DNA of 64,000 bases from Gordonia tangerina (GTDB lineage: Bacteria; Actinomycetota; Actinomycetes; Mycobacteriales; Mycobacteriaceae). Position numbers and translations under genes: made by a program. Where the stretch lies: NCBI RefSeq assembly GCF_021556435.1, contig NZ_JAKGCU010000012.1:1-64000 (forward strand), in the 5' to 3' direction. This document shows, in pieces, positions 45,257 to 55,385 of the stretch; position 1 is the stretch's first letter; each line of letters opens with the position of its first letter. A model generated the notes under the pieces. The model had not been told where the DNA came from and did not search any database. It saw nothing but the letters and a program-made list of their open reading frames with translations.

Positions 45257-47176
45257 CTACGGCGTCGTGACCGCGACCGGCGAACGCAGCCCACTTGCAC
45301 GCTGGACCCGGCGGCGCACGGCCGCGGCCAACACGTCGGCGGAACCGACAATCCGGACGTGTCTGCGAGCTCGGGTCACGGCGGTGTAGAGCAGTTCTCG
45401 GGTCAGTAACTCCGACCCCTCCGGCGGTAGCACCACGGTGACCCCGTCGAACTGGCTGCCCTGGCTGCGGTGGATCGTCATGGCATACAACGGCACCACA
45501 TCGGCCAGACGAGTCGGATGCAGGCGCCGGATCTCGGTGCCGCGCCGGAAGACCACCTCCAGGGTGTTCCCGGAGCGGATCACCACACCGCTGTCACCGT
45601 TGAAGGTCGCGGTCTGCCGATCGTTGGCCGTCACCAACAGCGGCTCGCCCGGGTGCGCGGTCGGCGACGCCGCCCAGACGCCGCCGGGTGAGCTCGACCC
45701 CATGGCCGGCGATCGGCCGTGCCCGCTGTCCGTGTCACCCTCGGCCAACCAGTCCACCACCCGACGCGACCAGCCCTGCACACCCCAACTGCCATCGCGG
45801 TGAGCACACAGCACCCGGTGCGCGTCGAGGGCGTCCAGCGCGGCTGGTGCATCGCCCAGCGCGCCTGCACTCGACATCGCTGCTCCCCAGGCCGCCACGT
45901 CGGCCCGCACGCCGTCCAACTCGTCCGGCGACACCAGGCTGACCTCGGTGAGATCCGGGTCGGTCACCAGGGCGACCACGGCGTCGGCATCTCCACGGTT
46001 GATGGCCCCGGCAACCTCTGCGATCCCCCCGCCGAACCGATGGCCGCGCTGCAGCGTCACCACGCCGCGTTCCACCCGGTCACGATCGGCGAGGCCGGCC
46101 GGCACCGCCGATCCGATCCCCTCTGGCAGCGGGAGCGGCGCGATACCGCCTTCCCGGTCGACGAGGTCGGCCAGTACCGCACCGGCCTCGACCGAGGCGA
46201 GCTGATGCGGATCGCCGACGAGGATCACCCGCGTGTCCGGACGTACCGCATCCAGAAGTCGACTCATCGCCGTCATCGAGAGCATCGACGTCTCGTCGAC
46301 CACCACCACGTCGTAGGGCAACTTGTTTCCGCGTCCATATCGGGGGGTCGAACCGGGCCGCCAGCCGAGCAGTGAGTGCACGGTCACCGCGTGCACCGAC
46401 GCCGGGGCCGCGGCGTCCGCCGACACCGCCGCCTGCAATTGCGCGGCCGCCCGACCGGTGGGCGCGCACAGCCCGATCCGGACCGAACCGCCGCCCAGCC
46501 GATCGAGCACCGACAGAATCCGCGCGACCGTGTACGTCTTGCCGGTGCCCGGTCCGCCGGCGACCACCAGCGTCCAGCTCACCGCAGCCATCTGCGCGGC
46601 CACTCGCTGAAGGTCCACCGATCCGGCCTCGGCAGGCCCGAACACGTCATCGACAGCCTCGGTGACCGCAGCCGGATCGACATCCGGACGTGTCTGCTCT
46701 CGCGCCATCAGCGCCTCGCGGATCAGCTGCTCCTGGCGAAAGTACTTGCGTAGGTAAAGCAGTGGGCCATCTGCAGAGGAGGCCAGAACCAGCGGCCGAA
46801 GTGGCCCGGTCCCGGCGCCACGCACCAGCGCGCTGTCGGTCAGCGCGCGGATCAGTTCCTCCGGCGCCGGCAGGTCCGGCGACACCGTTTCGGCCCAGGG
46901 ACCGACGATCTCGGCCACCCGTGACACGGCCAGACATGTGGACCCGTATCGCACCGCACGAACGGCCAGGGCCGCTCCAACCTGGGCCACCTCGCCCACC
47001 GGTTCGCCACACAATCGGGCCAGCCTTTGCGTGATGTGCAGGTCTGCCGCGTCGAGTACACCCGAACGGCACAGGGTCGCCAACGCGCCCTCGGCTCCGG
47101 CGAACGATCGCGCATCGTTCACCGTGCGGGCCGGCCGCGGGTCGGCTGGGCGGTCGGCGGTCTCGGCTGCGCTCAT
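45257..47176 (-). CDS. recD: Exodeoxyribonuclease V subunit alpha RecD
   Basis: A 639-residue SF1B 5-to-3 DNA helicase subunit. Walker A is VVAGGPGTGKTYTVAR. Walker B is VVVDETSMLSM with VILVGDPHQLASV following. The last helicase motif is MTIHRSQGSQFDGVTVVLP near the C-terminus with ELLYTAVTRAR. The start is ATG 47176, overlapping the recB stop by ATGA. It is the last gene of recC-recB-recD and works with them as the RecBCD helicase-nuclease for double-strand break processing. Confidence 0.93.
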   Translation of the reverse strand: MSAAETADRPADPRPARTVNDARSFAGAEGALATLCRSGVLDAADLHITQRLARLCGEPVGEVAQVGAALAVRAVRYGSTCLAVSRVAEIVGPWAETVSPDLPAPEELIRALTDSALVRGAGTGPLRPLVLASSADGPLLYLRKYFRQEQLIREALMAREQTRPDVDPAAVTEAVDDVFGPAEAGSVDLQRVAAQMAAVSWTLVVAGGPGTGKTYTVARILSVLDRLGGGSVRIGLCAPTGRAAAQLQAAVSADAAAPASVHAVTVHSLLGWRPGSTPRYGRGNKLPYDVVVVDETSMLSMTAMSRLLDAVRPDTRVILVGDPHQLASVEAGAVLADLVDREGGIAPLPLPEGIGSAVPAGLADRDRVERGVVTLQRGHRFGGGIAEVAGAINRGDADAVVALVTDPDLTEVSLVSPDELDGVRADVAAWGAAMSSAGALGDAPAALDALDAHRVLCAHRDGSWGVQGWSRRVVDWLAEGDTDSGHGRSPAMGSSSPGGVWAASPTAHPGEPLLVTANDRQTATFNGDSGVVIRSGNTLEVVFRRGTEIRRLHPTRLADVVPLYAMTIHRSQGSQFDGVTVVLPPEGSELLTRELLYTAVTRARRHVRIVGSADVLAAAVRRRVQRASGLRSPVAVTTP

Positions 47177-50100
47177 CTGTCGCCTTTCGCCAGTAAACCC
47201 GACAGGTCCTCGACGAGGGAAGGAGGCACCGCCCACTCGAACACGCCGCAACCGGGCGGCGTGCGCGGTCCCACCATCCCCCGCACGAAGTGATATTGCA
47301 CCGGGGCGAGGTGCTCGCCCGCCTGGTATCCGGGCAACCTCCATCGCAGGTATCTGTGCAACGCAACCGAATACAGCAACGCCTGCAGCGGATAGTTGGC
47401 CGCCGACATCTCGGCCGCCATCGACATGCGATCGAAGTCCTCGGCGCTGAGTTCACCGGGCCGCAAGCGGTTGGTCTTGTAGTCGACGATCACGAAGCGG
47501 CCGGCAGGAGTGCGCAACACCGAGTCGATGCTGCCGGTCAGGAACCCGCGCAGGCGTTGCGGCGGCAGCGCGCGCAGCTGGGCACTGTATCCGGCCAGCG
47601 GATCGTCGGCGACGAGATGCCGGTCCATCAGGTCGGCGATCGCGGCGGTCGTCACCGCCGCGCCGGTCGCCGAACCATCGGCCAGCGGGAACTCGAACTC
47701 CATCTCGGCGAGGCGATCCCGTGGTCCGACCGACCACAGGTCACCGAAGCCGAGTGGCGTGGTCAACACTCCGACCAATGCTGCGGTGAGACGTTCCACG
47801 TCGACGTCGAGCATCCGCGCAGCGATCGCCTGTCCACACAGGTCCGCGACGTGCGCGCCCATGTCTGGCATGGCGGTGTCGACATACTCGAGCACCTCGT
47901 GCACCAGCGTGCCGAAGGCCGCACCGAAGGGCATGCCGTTCATCAACGACGGGGTGCCGGTCGGTTGTCCACCGGCTATCTGCACGGCTTCTCCCGGCTC
48001 GGCGGGTTCGTCGGCGATCAGGTCCGCATCGGACTCGCTGCCCGATTCCAGCACCGCGGGATGGCCATGTCCTGCACCGGCAACGATGGCGGAATACGAT
48101 GTGCGACGCCAGCTCTGGTCGATGGTCCGGTCGAATCGGGCTGCCGACAGCCCCGTTGGCGGTGGCGCCGGCACCGGTGGGTCGATGCGACTGTCACCAT
48201 CGCGGCCGGCCACCTCCACGCTGATGGCACCGTCGAGGCGATAACCCATCAGCACTCGCGCACAGGTGTCGTCGTCGGGGACGTCGAAGCTCTCGGGCAC
48301 TACCGACGATCCCGCTGTGCGCCCGAACAACAGGCGGTGCAGTGCGGAGTTCCGCGTGTGATACGCCGGAGCCCACCACGCGACGACCTGCGATTGCGCT
48401 CGGGTCAGGGCAACATAGAGCAGCCGCAGCTCCTCCCCCGCCGCCTCACTCTCATGTCGCTGCCACCGTTGCCGATGGCCCGGCGCCTCGGTCCCGCCCA
48501 CATCGAGCGCCCGCTCGGCGTGCGCATCGTGGAACGTGAAGGTGGCCCGATTCGCATTGCGCGCCCCATCCCATGCGAACGGCACGTAGACGATCGGGAA
48601 CTGCAAACCCTTGCTGCGGTGCACGGTCATGATCTGCACCGCCTGGGTGTCGCGGTCGAGTCGCCGCGTCTGATCCTGATGACGTTGCCAGCGGGTGGTG
48701 TCGGCGATGCGGTCGGCGAGCCACTCGACCAGCCCACTGAGCCCGCACCCACTGTGCATGACCTCGACGTTGCACAGTGAGGCCACCTGGATCAGATCCG
48801 TCAGCTCGCGTTCCCCGTCGGGCCCGGCGAGCACACGTTCGGCCACCCGCATGCGGCTCATCAGGCGCTGTGCCATCGCCGCGAATCCGCCCTCGGCGAA
48901 GACGTGCCCGAAGCTCTGCAGACTCATCGCCAGGTCGGTGATGCCGGCGCCGTCATCGCAGGCGAGGGCGTCGACGTCCCAGCCGATCAAGGTCCCGAGC
49001 GCTGCCGTGCGCACCAAATCGGTACGCGCCGGCTGTTCGACCGCCCGGATCACCGCCAGCCACTGCCGCGCCGCGGCGGTGTGGAAGACGCTGGTGCCCG
49101 ATCCGATCACCGCCGCGACGCCATGGGCCTGCAGGTGTTGTTGCAGAGGTGCGATGGTCTTGTTGAGCGTCACCAGGATGGCGATGTCACCGGGCTCCAC
49201 CGGCCGCACCGCCCCGTCGGCCTCGATCGTCGTCTTCGATGCCAACAGTCCGGCGATGTCGGCCGCGACGTCGGCGATGACCTTGTCGCGGACAGCGCCG
49301 ACGGCGGGGAAACCGCTTCGGTTGAGCACGGTGAAATCCCGCCGCGGCAGCGCGCGCAACCGCACCGGCGGCACTCCGTGCAGTCGGCTGCCGGATCGAG
49401 CCGCAGTGACCTCGTGCACCACGATGTCACCGTGCCCGAGTTCGGCGCCACCGTGCAGGCGGGCAAGGGCGTCCACCAGAGCCCCATCGGAGCGTCGGTT
49501 GACATCGAGGACGCGTAGGGAATCGGCAGACCGTACCGCCTGCAGATAGCTGAGCACCTCGGCACCGCGAAAACCGTAGATGGACTGTTTGGGATCACCG
49601 ACCAGCACCAGTCTCCGGCTGCCGTGAAAACAGCGGTGGACGATCTCCCACTGTTGGGGGTCGGTGTCCTGGAACTCGTCGACGAGCACGGCGTCGAACA
49701 TCGCGCGGATACGTGTGCATGCCGCCGCCCCCACGACGGGATCGGTCACGATCCGAAACAGGATCATCTGCAAGTCGTCATAGGTGCGCAGACGCGACGT
49801 CCGCTTGCGTTCTTCGACGATCTCGCGGATACGTGCGGCAAACCGCACCCGGCGGTGCGCGACCATCGCTTCGGGGGTATCGGCATCGCCGAGGTCGGTC
49901 TCCGACGGTGCGAGCGCGGTGGCCGGTTGCCGGATCGCGTCCCGGGCGATGTCGGTCGCGTCCCCGAGTGAGAAATCGGGGCGGTCGGCGCCGGCGTAGC
50001 CGCGGAGATAGAGATCGAGCGCGGCTTCGTCGACGAGATCATCGACGTCTTCCACGATCTCGTAGATCATCTCTCGTTCACCAAGGAAGCCCAGGGCATC

Positions 50101-50541
50101 GAGCATGCGGTTGCAGAAGGTGTGTGTGGTCGCGATGGTGGACGCATCGAAATCCGACAGCGCACGTACCAGCCGTTCCCGACGAAGGGTCACCTCGCCG
50201 ACCTCGCCGTCGGCCAGGTAGCCAACCAGCGGGTCCGCGTGATCCGGGCCGTCCTCCGGACTTGCCAGCGCAGCAATGAGTTCCACCACGCGCTCTCGCA
50301 TCCGCTCGCGCAGCTCGGCGGTGGCCGCGCGGCTGAAGGTGACCAGCAACAGCTTGTCGATCGGCACACCCTCGGCTATCAACCGGGCGCCGAGACCCAC
50401 GATCGCGTAGGTCTTACCGGTGCCGGCGCTGGCCTCGAGGACGGTGGTCCCCTCAGGCAGAGGCGCGGTCACGTCGAAGGCCACGGGCACACGGCCCGGA
50501 CCATGGCGGTAGTCGGTGTCGGTCATCTCGGGTCCGGTCAT
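47173..50541 (-). CDS. recB: Exodeoxyribonuclease V subunit beta RecB
   Basis: A 1122-residue SF1A helicase with a C-terminal nuclease. Walker A is LEASAGTGKTYAIVGL. Walker B and motif III read AVLVDEFQDTDPQQWE and LVLVGDPKQSIYGFRGA. The motif for dsDNA translocation is MTVHRSKGLQFPIVYVPF. The RecB-type nuclease motif IVDYKTNRL with upstream Asp lies at about residues 1045-1055. The start is ATG 50541, one base from the recC stop; ATG 50526 is an alternative. In RecBCD this subunit supplies 3-to-5 translocation and all nuclease activity. Confidence 0.95.
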   Translation of the reverse strand: MTGPEMTDTDYRHGPGRVPVAFDVTAPLPEGTTVLEASAGTGKTYAIVGLGARLIAEGVPIDKLLLVTFSRAATAELRERMRERVVELIAALASPEDGPDHADPLVGYLADGEVGEVTLRRERLVRALSDFDASTIATTHTFCNRMLDALGFLGEREMIYEIVEDVDDLVDEAALDLYLRGYAGADRPDFSLGDATDIARDAIRQPATALAPSETDLGDADTPEAMVAHRRVRFAARIREIVEERKRTSRLRTYDDLQMILFRIVTDPVVGAAACTRIRAMFDAVLVDEFQDTDPQQWEIVHRCFHGSRRLVLVGDPKQSIYGFRGAEVLSYLQAVRSADSLRVLDVNRRSDGALVDALARLHGGAELGHGDIVVHEVTAARSGSRLHGVPPVRLRALPRRDFTVLNRSGFPAVGAVRDKVIADVAADIAGLLASKTTIEADGAVRPVEPGDIAILVTLNKTIAPLQQHLQAHGVAAVIGSGTSVFHTAAARQWLAVIRAVEQPARTDLVRTAALGTLIGWDVDALACDDGAGITDLAMSLQSFGHVFAEGGFAAMAQRLMSRMRVAERVLAGPDGERELTDLIQVASLCNVEVMHSGCGLSGLVEWLADRIADTTRWQRHQDQTRRLDRDTQAVQIMTVHRSKGLQFPIVYVPFAWDGARNANRATFTFHDAHAERALDVGGTEAPGHRQRWQRHESEAAGEELRLLYVALTRAQSQVVAWWAPAYHTRNSALHRLLFGRTAGSSVVPESFDVPDDDTCARVLMGYRLDGAISVEVAGRDGDSRIDPPVPAPPPTGLSAARFDRTIDQSWRRTSYSAIVAGAGHGHPAVLESGSESDADLIADEPAEPGEAVQIAGGQPTGTPSLMNGMPFGAAFGTLVHEVLEYVDTAMPDMGAHVADLCGQAIAARMLDVDVERLTAALVGVLTTPLGFGDLWSVGPRDRLAEMEFEFPLADGSATGAAVTTAAIADLMDRHLVADDPLAGYSAQLRALPPQRLRGFLTGSIDSVLRTPAGRFVIVDYKTNRLRPGELSAEDFDRMSMAAEMSAANYPLQALLYSVALHRYLRWRLPGYQAGEHLAPVQYHFVRGMVGPRTPPGCGVFEWAVPPSLVEDLSGLLAKGDR

Positions 50542-50542
50542 C

Positions 50543-53500
50543 TCAGGTCAGGGTCTCGTGTTCGAGCAGCGGGTCCCACACCAGGCGGGCCAGTGCACCG
50601 AACAGGGTGTCGCCGGGGTCTGCGGGCAACTGCGGTCCATCCCAGGAATCTTCGGATGGTACCGGCGCCGCGAGCACGTCTTCGAAGTCCACCGGCCGGG
50701 TGACGTCGCCGCCGAACACCATCCGCAGGTAGCGATCTCGGCCTGCACCGAAGTCGCCGTCGTACGCGCGGCGGGCCGCCGGCAGGGCACGGTCGGCGCC
50801 CCCCGAACGGCGATGGTGATCGGCAAACTCCGCGGCCGGGTCCAGTGGGAGCGGCAGCGCGCGGCGCAGCCCGAGGTCGCGCAACCCGATCAGGGAACAG
50901 AGTACGTCGAGCGGGTGCTCCGGGGCGGTGAGCAGAGACCGGGCAACCCCACCCGAACGGGTCGGTCGCCGCGCGATGACGGCTGCGGCGCGAACGTCGT
51001 CTCCGCGCCCCACTGCCTGCCGGGCGGCAGCGACGGCGAGCAGCCGGATCCACGCGGTCAACCGCTGTTTGGCCCGGAGCTTCGAATAGGTGGCCGTGAT
51101 CACCGTGCCCGCATGGATGTCGCCGACCGTGCCGTATACGCGCCGGCCGTCGGGCAACGGAACCACCAGGTCGACCGTCGACGATGTGCCGACTCGAGCG
51201 GACTCGGCCGCCGCGAAGACCGCAGCCACGTCGGTCGAGATGTCGCGCAACTCGCGGGTACCGAATGCATACGGCGGCAGCGTTCCGCGGCGGAGTTCGG
51301 CGGCCTGGCAGGCGGCGAGATCGGTACCGGCGAGCATCCGCGCCAGGAATCTGTCGCCGATTGCCCAACGGTCCAGCGGCGCGAGGGCGACGTCGAGTTG
51401 ATCGGCGTGCGGGCGTTCCTCATCCGGGATGCGGGCGCCCAGTCGCTGCCGGACGAAACCCTCGATCGGATTGGTCAGGAAGCTGACCAGCGACGCGAGT
51501 TCGATGTCGTCGGGGTCGGGCGGGTCCAGGCGGCCGTCGGCGATCATCGAACGCCGCTCCGGCGTGGTCCCGGACGCCCGCGCTCCGGCGAGCAGGGCGG
51601 TGTCATAGGAGAACGGCTCGGCCACCCCGGCGATCGCACCGGGCACGAAATTGTCGGCGTCGAAGGCGTGCAGGGTGTGGCGACGAACGCAACTGTCAGG
51701 CGTTCGGGTGATCGCCGACACCGCGTCGACGAGTTCGCTGACGACCACGGCAGGTGGAATTCGCTGTCCCGAGACGGGGTCTGCGCCGCTGTAGAGCACC
51801 AGCAGATGCTCCTCGGCCGCGCAGATCGCATCGAGGAACAACTGACGGTCCTCGTCGCGTGGATTGCGTTCGCCCACCAGTGGCGCCCGTGCCGCAATGT
51901 CATCACCATCGTGGCGCAGCGCGCGCGGGAAGGCGTCCCCATCGACCCCGAGGAGCACGATCACCCGGTGCGGTACCGATCGCATCGGCACCATGGAACA
52001 CACGGTCAACTCGCCGGTGCGGAAGTTGGCCCGGGTGGGCGCGGCCGACACGAGCCCGGCGATCAGGTCGCGGATGTCCCCCAACCGGAGCTCCACCTCT
52101 CCCCCGTCCGGTCCGCCCGCGGCGACCTCGCCCTCTTCGAACACTCCTGCGATCGAGCGGAGAGCCTGCGCCCGTTGCCATTCGGAGTCGACATCGGTGA
52201 GGACGAGTGCATCGATCGCGTCGGCGAGGATCTGTGTCCATGCGTTCGCCGGCTGGGTACCGCTCAGCGCGCCGAGTGTGGTCGACAATCTGTCCACGAA
52301 TTCGGCGAACCGTCCGGCCAGGTCGATCTCGGTGCTCTCGACGCCACCGAGCGGTAGCGCGGTGTCGAGCCATTCATTGTCGGCCTCCTCCGCGACCGCG
52401 CCGAGCAGAATCCGGTCAATCCCGGTCTCGAAGGTGCCCTGTCGGAAGCCCTTGAGCCCGAACCGCCCCCGCTGCGAATCGTCGATCGCCCAGCGGATAT
52501 TGCTGCCCACCAACCATTCCCGGATCACCTCGAGATCGTCGTCGGTGAGGTCGAAGCGCATGCGCACGGGCTCTCGGCCGAGCAGGTCCAGTACGGCACC
52601 GGCGGTGACCCGCCCGGCCGCGAGTTCGACAACTGCCGCGACCACGTCGAGCACGCTGTTGGTGTGCCGCAGGCCCCGATCGGCCAGGCGTACCCGCAGG
52701 TCGAAAGCCGGATGCCCGAGCCCCGGCTGACCGAATGCACCACGCACCAACGGCGCGAAGGCCTCCACGTCGGGACACATGATCAAGACGTCGCGCGGCT
52801 GCAGGCCGGCGTCGGCGGCGAACAGGTGCAGCAACCGGTCGCGCAACACCTCGACCTGTCGTTCCGCGCCATGGCACGCGTGTACCTCTACGGAAGTGTC
52901 GGCATCGCGCACGGACGCGCTCGGTTCGTCGGCGCGCAGACCTGCCTGCAGTGCGGCCAGCACGGAATTATGCGGCGCGGCAGCCGTCGGGGGGTGATGG
53001 TGGTCGCGGTCGACCACCGGCGCCACTCTGCGCTGCAAGTCCTGGACGTCGCGGGAGAGTCCGGCGAGCAGCGGATGCGCGAGTCGGGGCGGTGGATTGT
53101 CGGCCCGCCGCCGCGCACCGGTGGGCGCGGCCGCGGCCAGGGTCTCCCACAGCGCCGGACTCGGATGCGGCACGAACAGGTGCACCTCACGGTGCGCCGA
53201 CACCGCCGACAGCACGTCGAGCAGTGATTCGGTGACACGGGTCGGGCCGAACACCGACAGCCGCTCGGGAAGGTCGATCGCGTGCGGGTTCTCGCGCACG
53301 ACCGCGCAACGCTCGGCGAGTTCTTCTGCCGGGTGCGGATGACCGATCTCACGTCGGACCGCGCGCCAGAAGTCCGGCTGCCAGGCCAGGTCGTCGGGTA
53401 CGGGGGCGCCTGCGCCATCGGTGTCGGAGCCATCGGCCCACGCGGCAAGCATCGCCGGTCGCTGACGGCCGTAGGAGTCGAAGAGCTCGGCGATCTGGCG

Positions 53501-53941
53501 GGCGGTGGCATAGCGGCGACCGCGCCGGTGATCGTCTGCCCCGGCGCCGGCGCCAACATGACGCGCCAGCACGGCCAGGCGTGGATCGTCGATCAATTCG
53601 TCCAACACCCGCAACACCGGCCAGGTCATCGCACCGGGCCACCAGCGGCGGCCTGCCGATACACCGGTGGCGTCCGCACCGTCGGCACGACGCTCGGCGC
53701 ACTCCAACACGCGATCGGTCAGGCGTGCGGGCGAGGTGAAGTCCAGGTTGGCGGCCACGCCGTCGTGCCCACGCGTCGTGCCCAGCCGGGTGGCCAGCCG
53801 CTGTTGCAGCCAACGTTCCACGCCCGGCGCGGGCACCGAGACGATTTCGGTGGTCATCGGATCGGGCAGCGGCGTCAGCAGCAGGTGTGCCAGTGCATCG
53901 GCCAGAGCATCGGTCCGTTCCGCCCGATGGAGATGGAACAT
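50543..53941 (-). CDS. recC: Exodeoxyribonuclease V subunit gamma RecC
   Basis: A 1132-residue RecC, the inactive helicase-like subunit that scans for Chi. The N-terminus MFHLHRAERTDALADALA with LTPLPDPMTTEIVSVPAPGVERWL is typical. Later segments such as VVNLVGVDGDAFPR-like VIVLLGVDGDAFPRALR and RDEDRQLFLDAICAAEEHLLVLYSG match the family core. The start is ATG 53941; the frame stays open for another 70 codons upstream but with no RecC-like content. It is first of the three rec genes, and a thioesterase gene lies 85 bp upstream on the same strand. Confidence 0.93.
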   Translation of the reverse strand: MFHLHRAERTDALADALAHLLLTPLPDPMTTEIVSVPAPGVERWLQQRLATRLGTTRGHDGVAANLDFTSPARLTDRVLECAERRADGADATGVSAGRRWWPGAMTWPVLRVLDELIDDPRLAVLARHVGAGAGADDHRRGRRYATARQIAELFDSYGRQRPAMLAAWADGSDTDGAGAPVPDDLAWQPDFWRAVRREIGHPHPAEELAERCAVVRENPHAIDLPERLSVFGPTRVTESLLDVLSAVSAHREVHLFVPHPSPALWETLAAAAPTGARRRADNPPPRLAHPLLAGLSRDVQDLQRRVAPVVDRDHHHPPTAAAPHNSVLAALQAGLRADEPSASVRDADTSVEVHACHGAERQVEVLRDRLLHLFAADAGLQPRDVLIMCPDVEAFAPLVRGAFGQPGLGHPAFDLRVRLADRGLRHTNSVLDVVAAVVELAAGRVTAGAVLDLLGREPVRMRFDLTDDDLEVIREWLVGSNIRWAIDDSQRGRFGLKGFRQGTFETGIDRILLGAVAEEADNEWLDTALPLGGVESTEIDLAGRFAEFVDRLSTTLGALSGTQPANAWTQILADAIDALVLTDVDSEWQRAQALRSIAGVFEEGEVAAGGPDGGEVELRLGDIRDLIAGLVSAAPTRANFRTGELTVCSMVPMRSVPHRVIVLLGVDGDAFPRALRHDGDDIAARAPLVGERNPRDEDRQLFLDAICAAEEHLLVLYSGADPVSGQRIPPAVVVSELVDAVSAITRTPDSCVRRHTLHAFDADNFVPGAIAGVAEPFSYDTALLAGARASGTTPERRSMIADGRLDPPDPDDIELASLVSFLTNPIEGFVRQRLGARIPDEERPHADQLDVALAPLDRWAIGDRFLARMLAGTDLAACQAAELRRGTLPPYAFGTRELRDISTDVAAVFAAAESARVGTSSTVDLVVPLPDGRRVYGTVGDIHAGTVITATYSKLRAKQRLTAWIRLLAVAAARQAVGRGDDVRAAAVIARRPTRSGGVARSLLTAPEHPLDVLCSLIGLRDLGLRRALPLPLDPAAEFADHHRRSGGADRALPAARRAYDGDFGAGRDRYLRMVFGGDVTRPVDFEDVLAAPVPSEDSWDGPQLPADPGDTLFGALARLVWDPLLEHETLT

Positions 53942-54026
53942 GTGCTGGCGCCTCCTGTGCGTCGTCGGCTGACGTCGCGCGACTCGTTCTCCGCGTCGTT
54001 CGATGTGCTGCTCGTGCCGTGGCCCG

Positions 54027-54455
54027 TCACCGCACCGGCAGGCCGGCGTCGGCCACGTAATGGGCCTCGAGCACCTCGCGCACCTCATCCGGCGGCGGTG
54101 TCGGCCGCCCGGTGCGCGGGTCCACCGACACCATGGTCGTCTCGGCGACGGCACAGGTGATGCCGGCCGGATCGATCAATGTCAGCGAGAGGTTGAAGGA
54201 CGTGGTGCCGACCCGACTGACGCAGGAGCGGACCGTGACCGGTTCCACCGAGTAGTCGAGGACGGCGGAGAAGACGATCTCCTGGCGTGCCACCGACAGG
54301 GAGAAGCCGGCGGGCCGGTGCGGAAGCCACCGGGCGAACGACCGCACTCGCGCTTCCTCGAAGATCCGCGCGAACTGCACGTTGTTGATGTGATTGTTGA
54401 TGTCCATGTCGCCCCAACGCAGCTGGATCGACAGGTCGAGATGTTCGTCGGCCAC
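54027..54455 (-). CDS. Hotdog-fold acyl-CoA thioesterase
   Basis: A 142-residue 4HBT/YbgC-like thioesterase. The catalytic loop reads QLRWGDMDINNHINNVQFARIFEEAR, with Asp and His typical of the family. The central strand FSLSVARQEIVFSAVLDYS follows. It would hydrolyse a short or aromatic acyl-CoA. The start is GTG 54455 (MADEHLDLSI). An in-frame extension upstream overlaps the divergent promoter region and is not supported. It precedes recC on the same strand. Confidence 0.82.
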   Translation of the reverse strand: MADEHLDLSIQLRWGDMDINNHINNVQFARIFEEARVRSFARWLPHRPAGFSLSVARQEIVFSAVLDYSVEPVTVRSCVSRVGTTSFNLSLTLIDPAGITCAVAETTMVSVDPRTGRPTPPPDEVREVLEAHYVADAGLPVR

Positions 54456-54605
54456 GTTCGAGAACCCTAGCCGCTGCCCCCGACGGACTGCGATCCGACG
54501 AAACGACGACCACCGTTTCCGGATCGACACACGGGTGGCGATGACCGCATCTCGCGGAAAGAGAACCGTACACTCACCGCAGAGCACTTCGGCGAGGGGG
54601 AGATC

Positions 54606-55244
54606 GTGATTCTGGAGACCGCGCGACTCCGGCTTCGGCCGGTCAGCGGGTCCGACGTCGATGCCCTGGTACGTCTCGACGGCGATCCCGAGGTCATGCG
54701 TTATGTTAGCGGGGGTGCGCCGACCCCTCAGGAGGTCATCGAAGGCTGGGTGCTGCCCCGCGCCGAGGCCGAGCGTCGAGCCCACCGGACCGGGATGTGG
54801 ACCGCGCTGGACCGCGACGCCGGGCACTTCCGCGGCTGGTTCGCGTTGCGGACACCTCGGCACAGTTACCACCCCGAGGTGGAACTCAGCTATCGCCTGG
54901 CCCGCGAGGTGTGGGGTCGCGGGCTGGCCACCGAGGCGGCCCACGCACTGCTGGACATGGCGTTCCGCGAACTGGGCACCGAACGGGTGTTCGCCAGCAC
55001 AATGGCTGCCAACATCGCGTCCCGGCGCGTCATGGAGAAGATCGGCATGCGACTGTCGGCTATCCACCTCTGCGATGAGGACATCCTGTTCGGTTCCGGT
55101 TCCGGCGAGGTGGAATACGAACTGCTGCACAATCATTGGGAGACCACCACGATGAGCTGGTGTCACGCTCGGACGCCGATCGGGCGATCGCAGCGCCTGG
55201 TCACAGAGCCGGGCCGCCACGCGTTCGGCGACCTGACCGCCTGA
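54606..55244 (+). CDS. GNAT-family N-acetyltransferase (RimJ/RimL-like)
   Basis: A 212-residue acetyltransferase. It opens with LETARLRLRPVSGSDVDALV, has ELSYRLAREVWGRGLATEAA as the acetyl-CoA pyrophosphate loop, and ERVFASTMAANIASRRVMEKIGM, the RimJ/RimL-type hallmark. The last about 40 residues (RSQRLVTEPG region) go beyond the fold. The acceptor is unknown. The start is GTG 54606. It is divergent from the thioesterase and followed at 140 bp by ndh. Confidence 0.83.
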   Translation: MILETARLRLRPVSGSDVDALVRLDGDPEVMRYVSGGAPTPQEVIEGWVLPRAEAERRAHRTGMWTALDRDAGHFRGWFALRTPRHSYHPEVELSYRLAREVWGRGLATEAAHALLDMAFRELGTERVFASTMAANIASRRVMEKIGMRLSAIHLCDEDILFGSGSGEVEYELLHNHWETTTMSWCHARTPIGRSQRLVTEPGRHAFGDLTA

Positions 55245-55385
55245 CGCCGGACCGGTGACAATCGGACAGTTCCGGCAGCGGGACGGATCGCGGGGGTCCT
55301 CGTCCGGATCTTTCGGCGATGATTGACTACCGTTAGTGGTGCGCGGCAGCAGCCCAACAGCCCACCGACAGGAGATGTTCCTCAG

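Noticed and set aside
50516..52357. A 613-codon plus-strand frame
   Set aside because: Antisense to recC, low-complexity Arg/Gly-rich translation, no family features.
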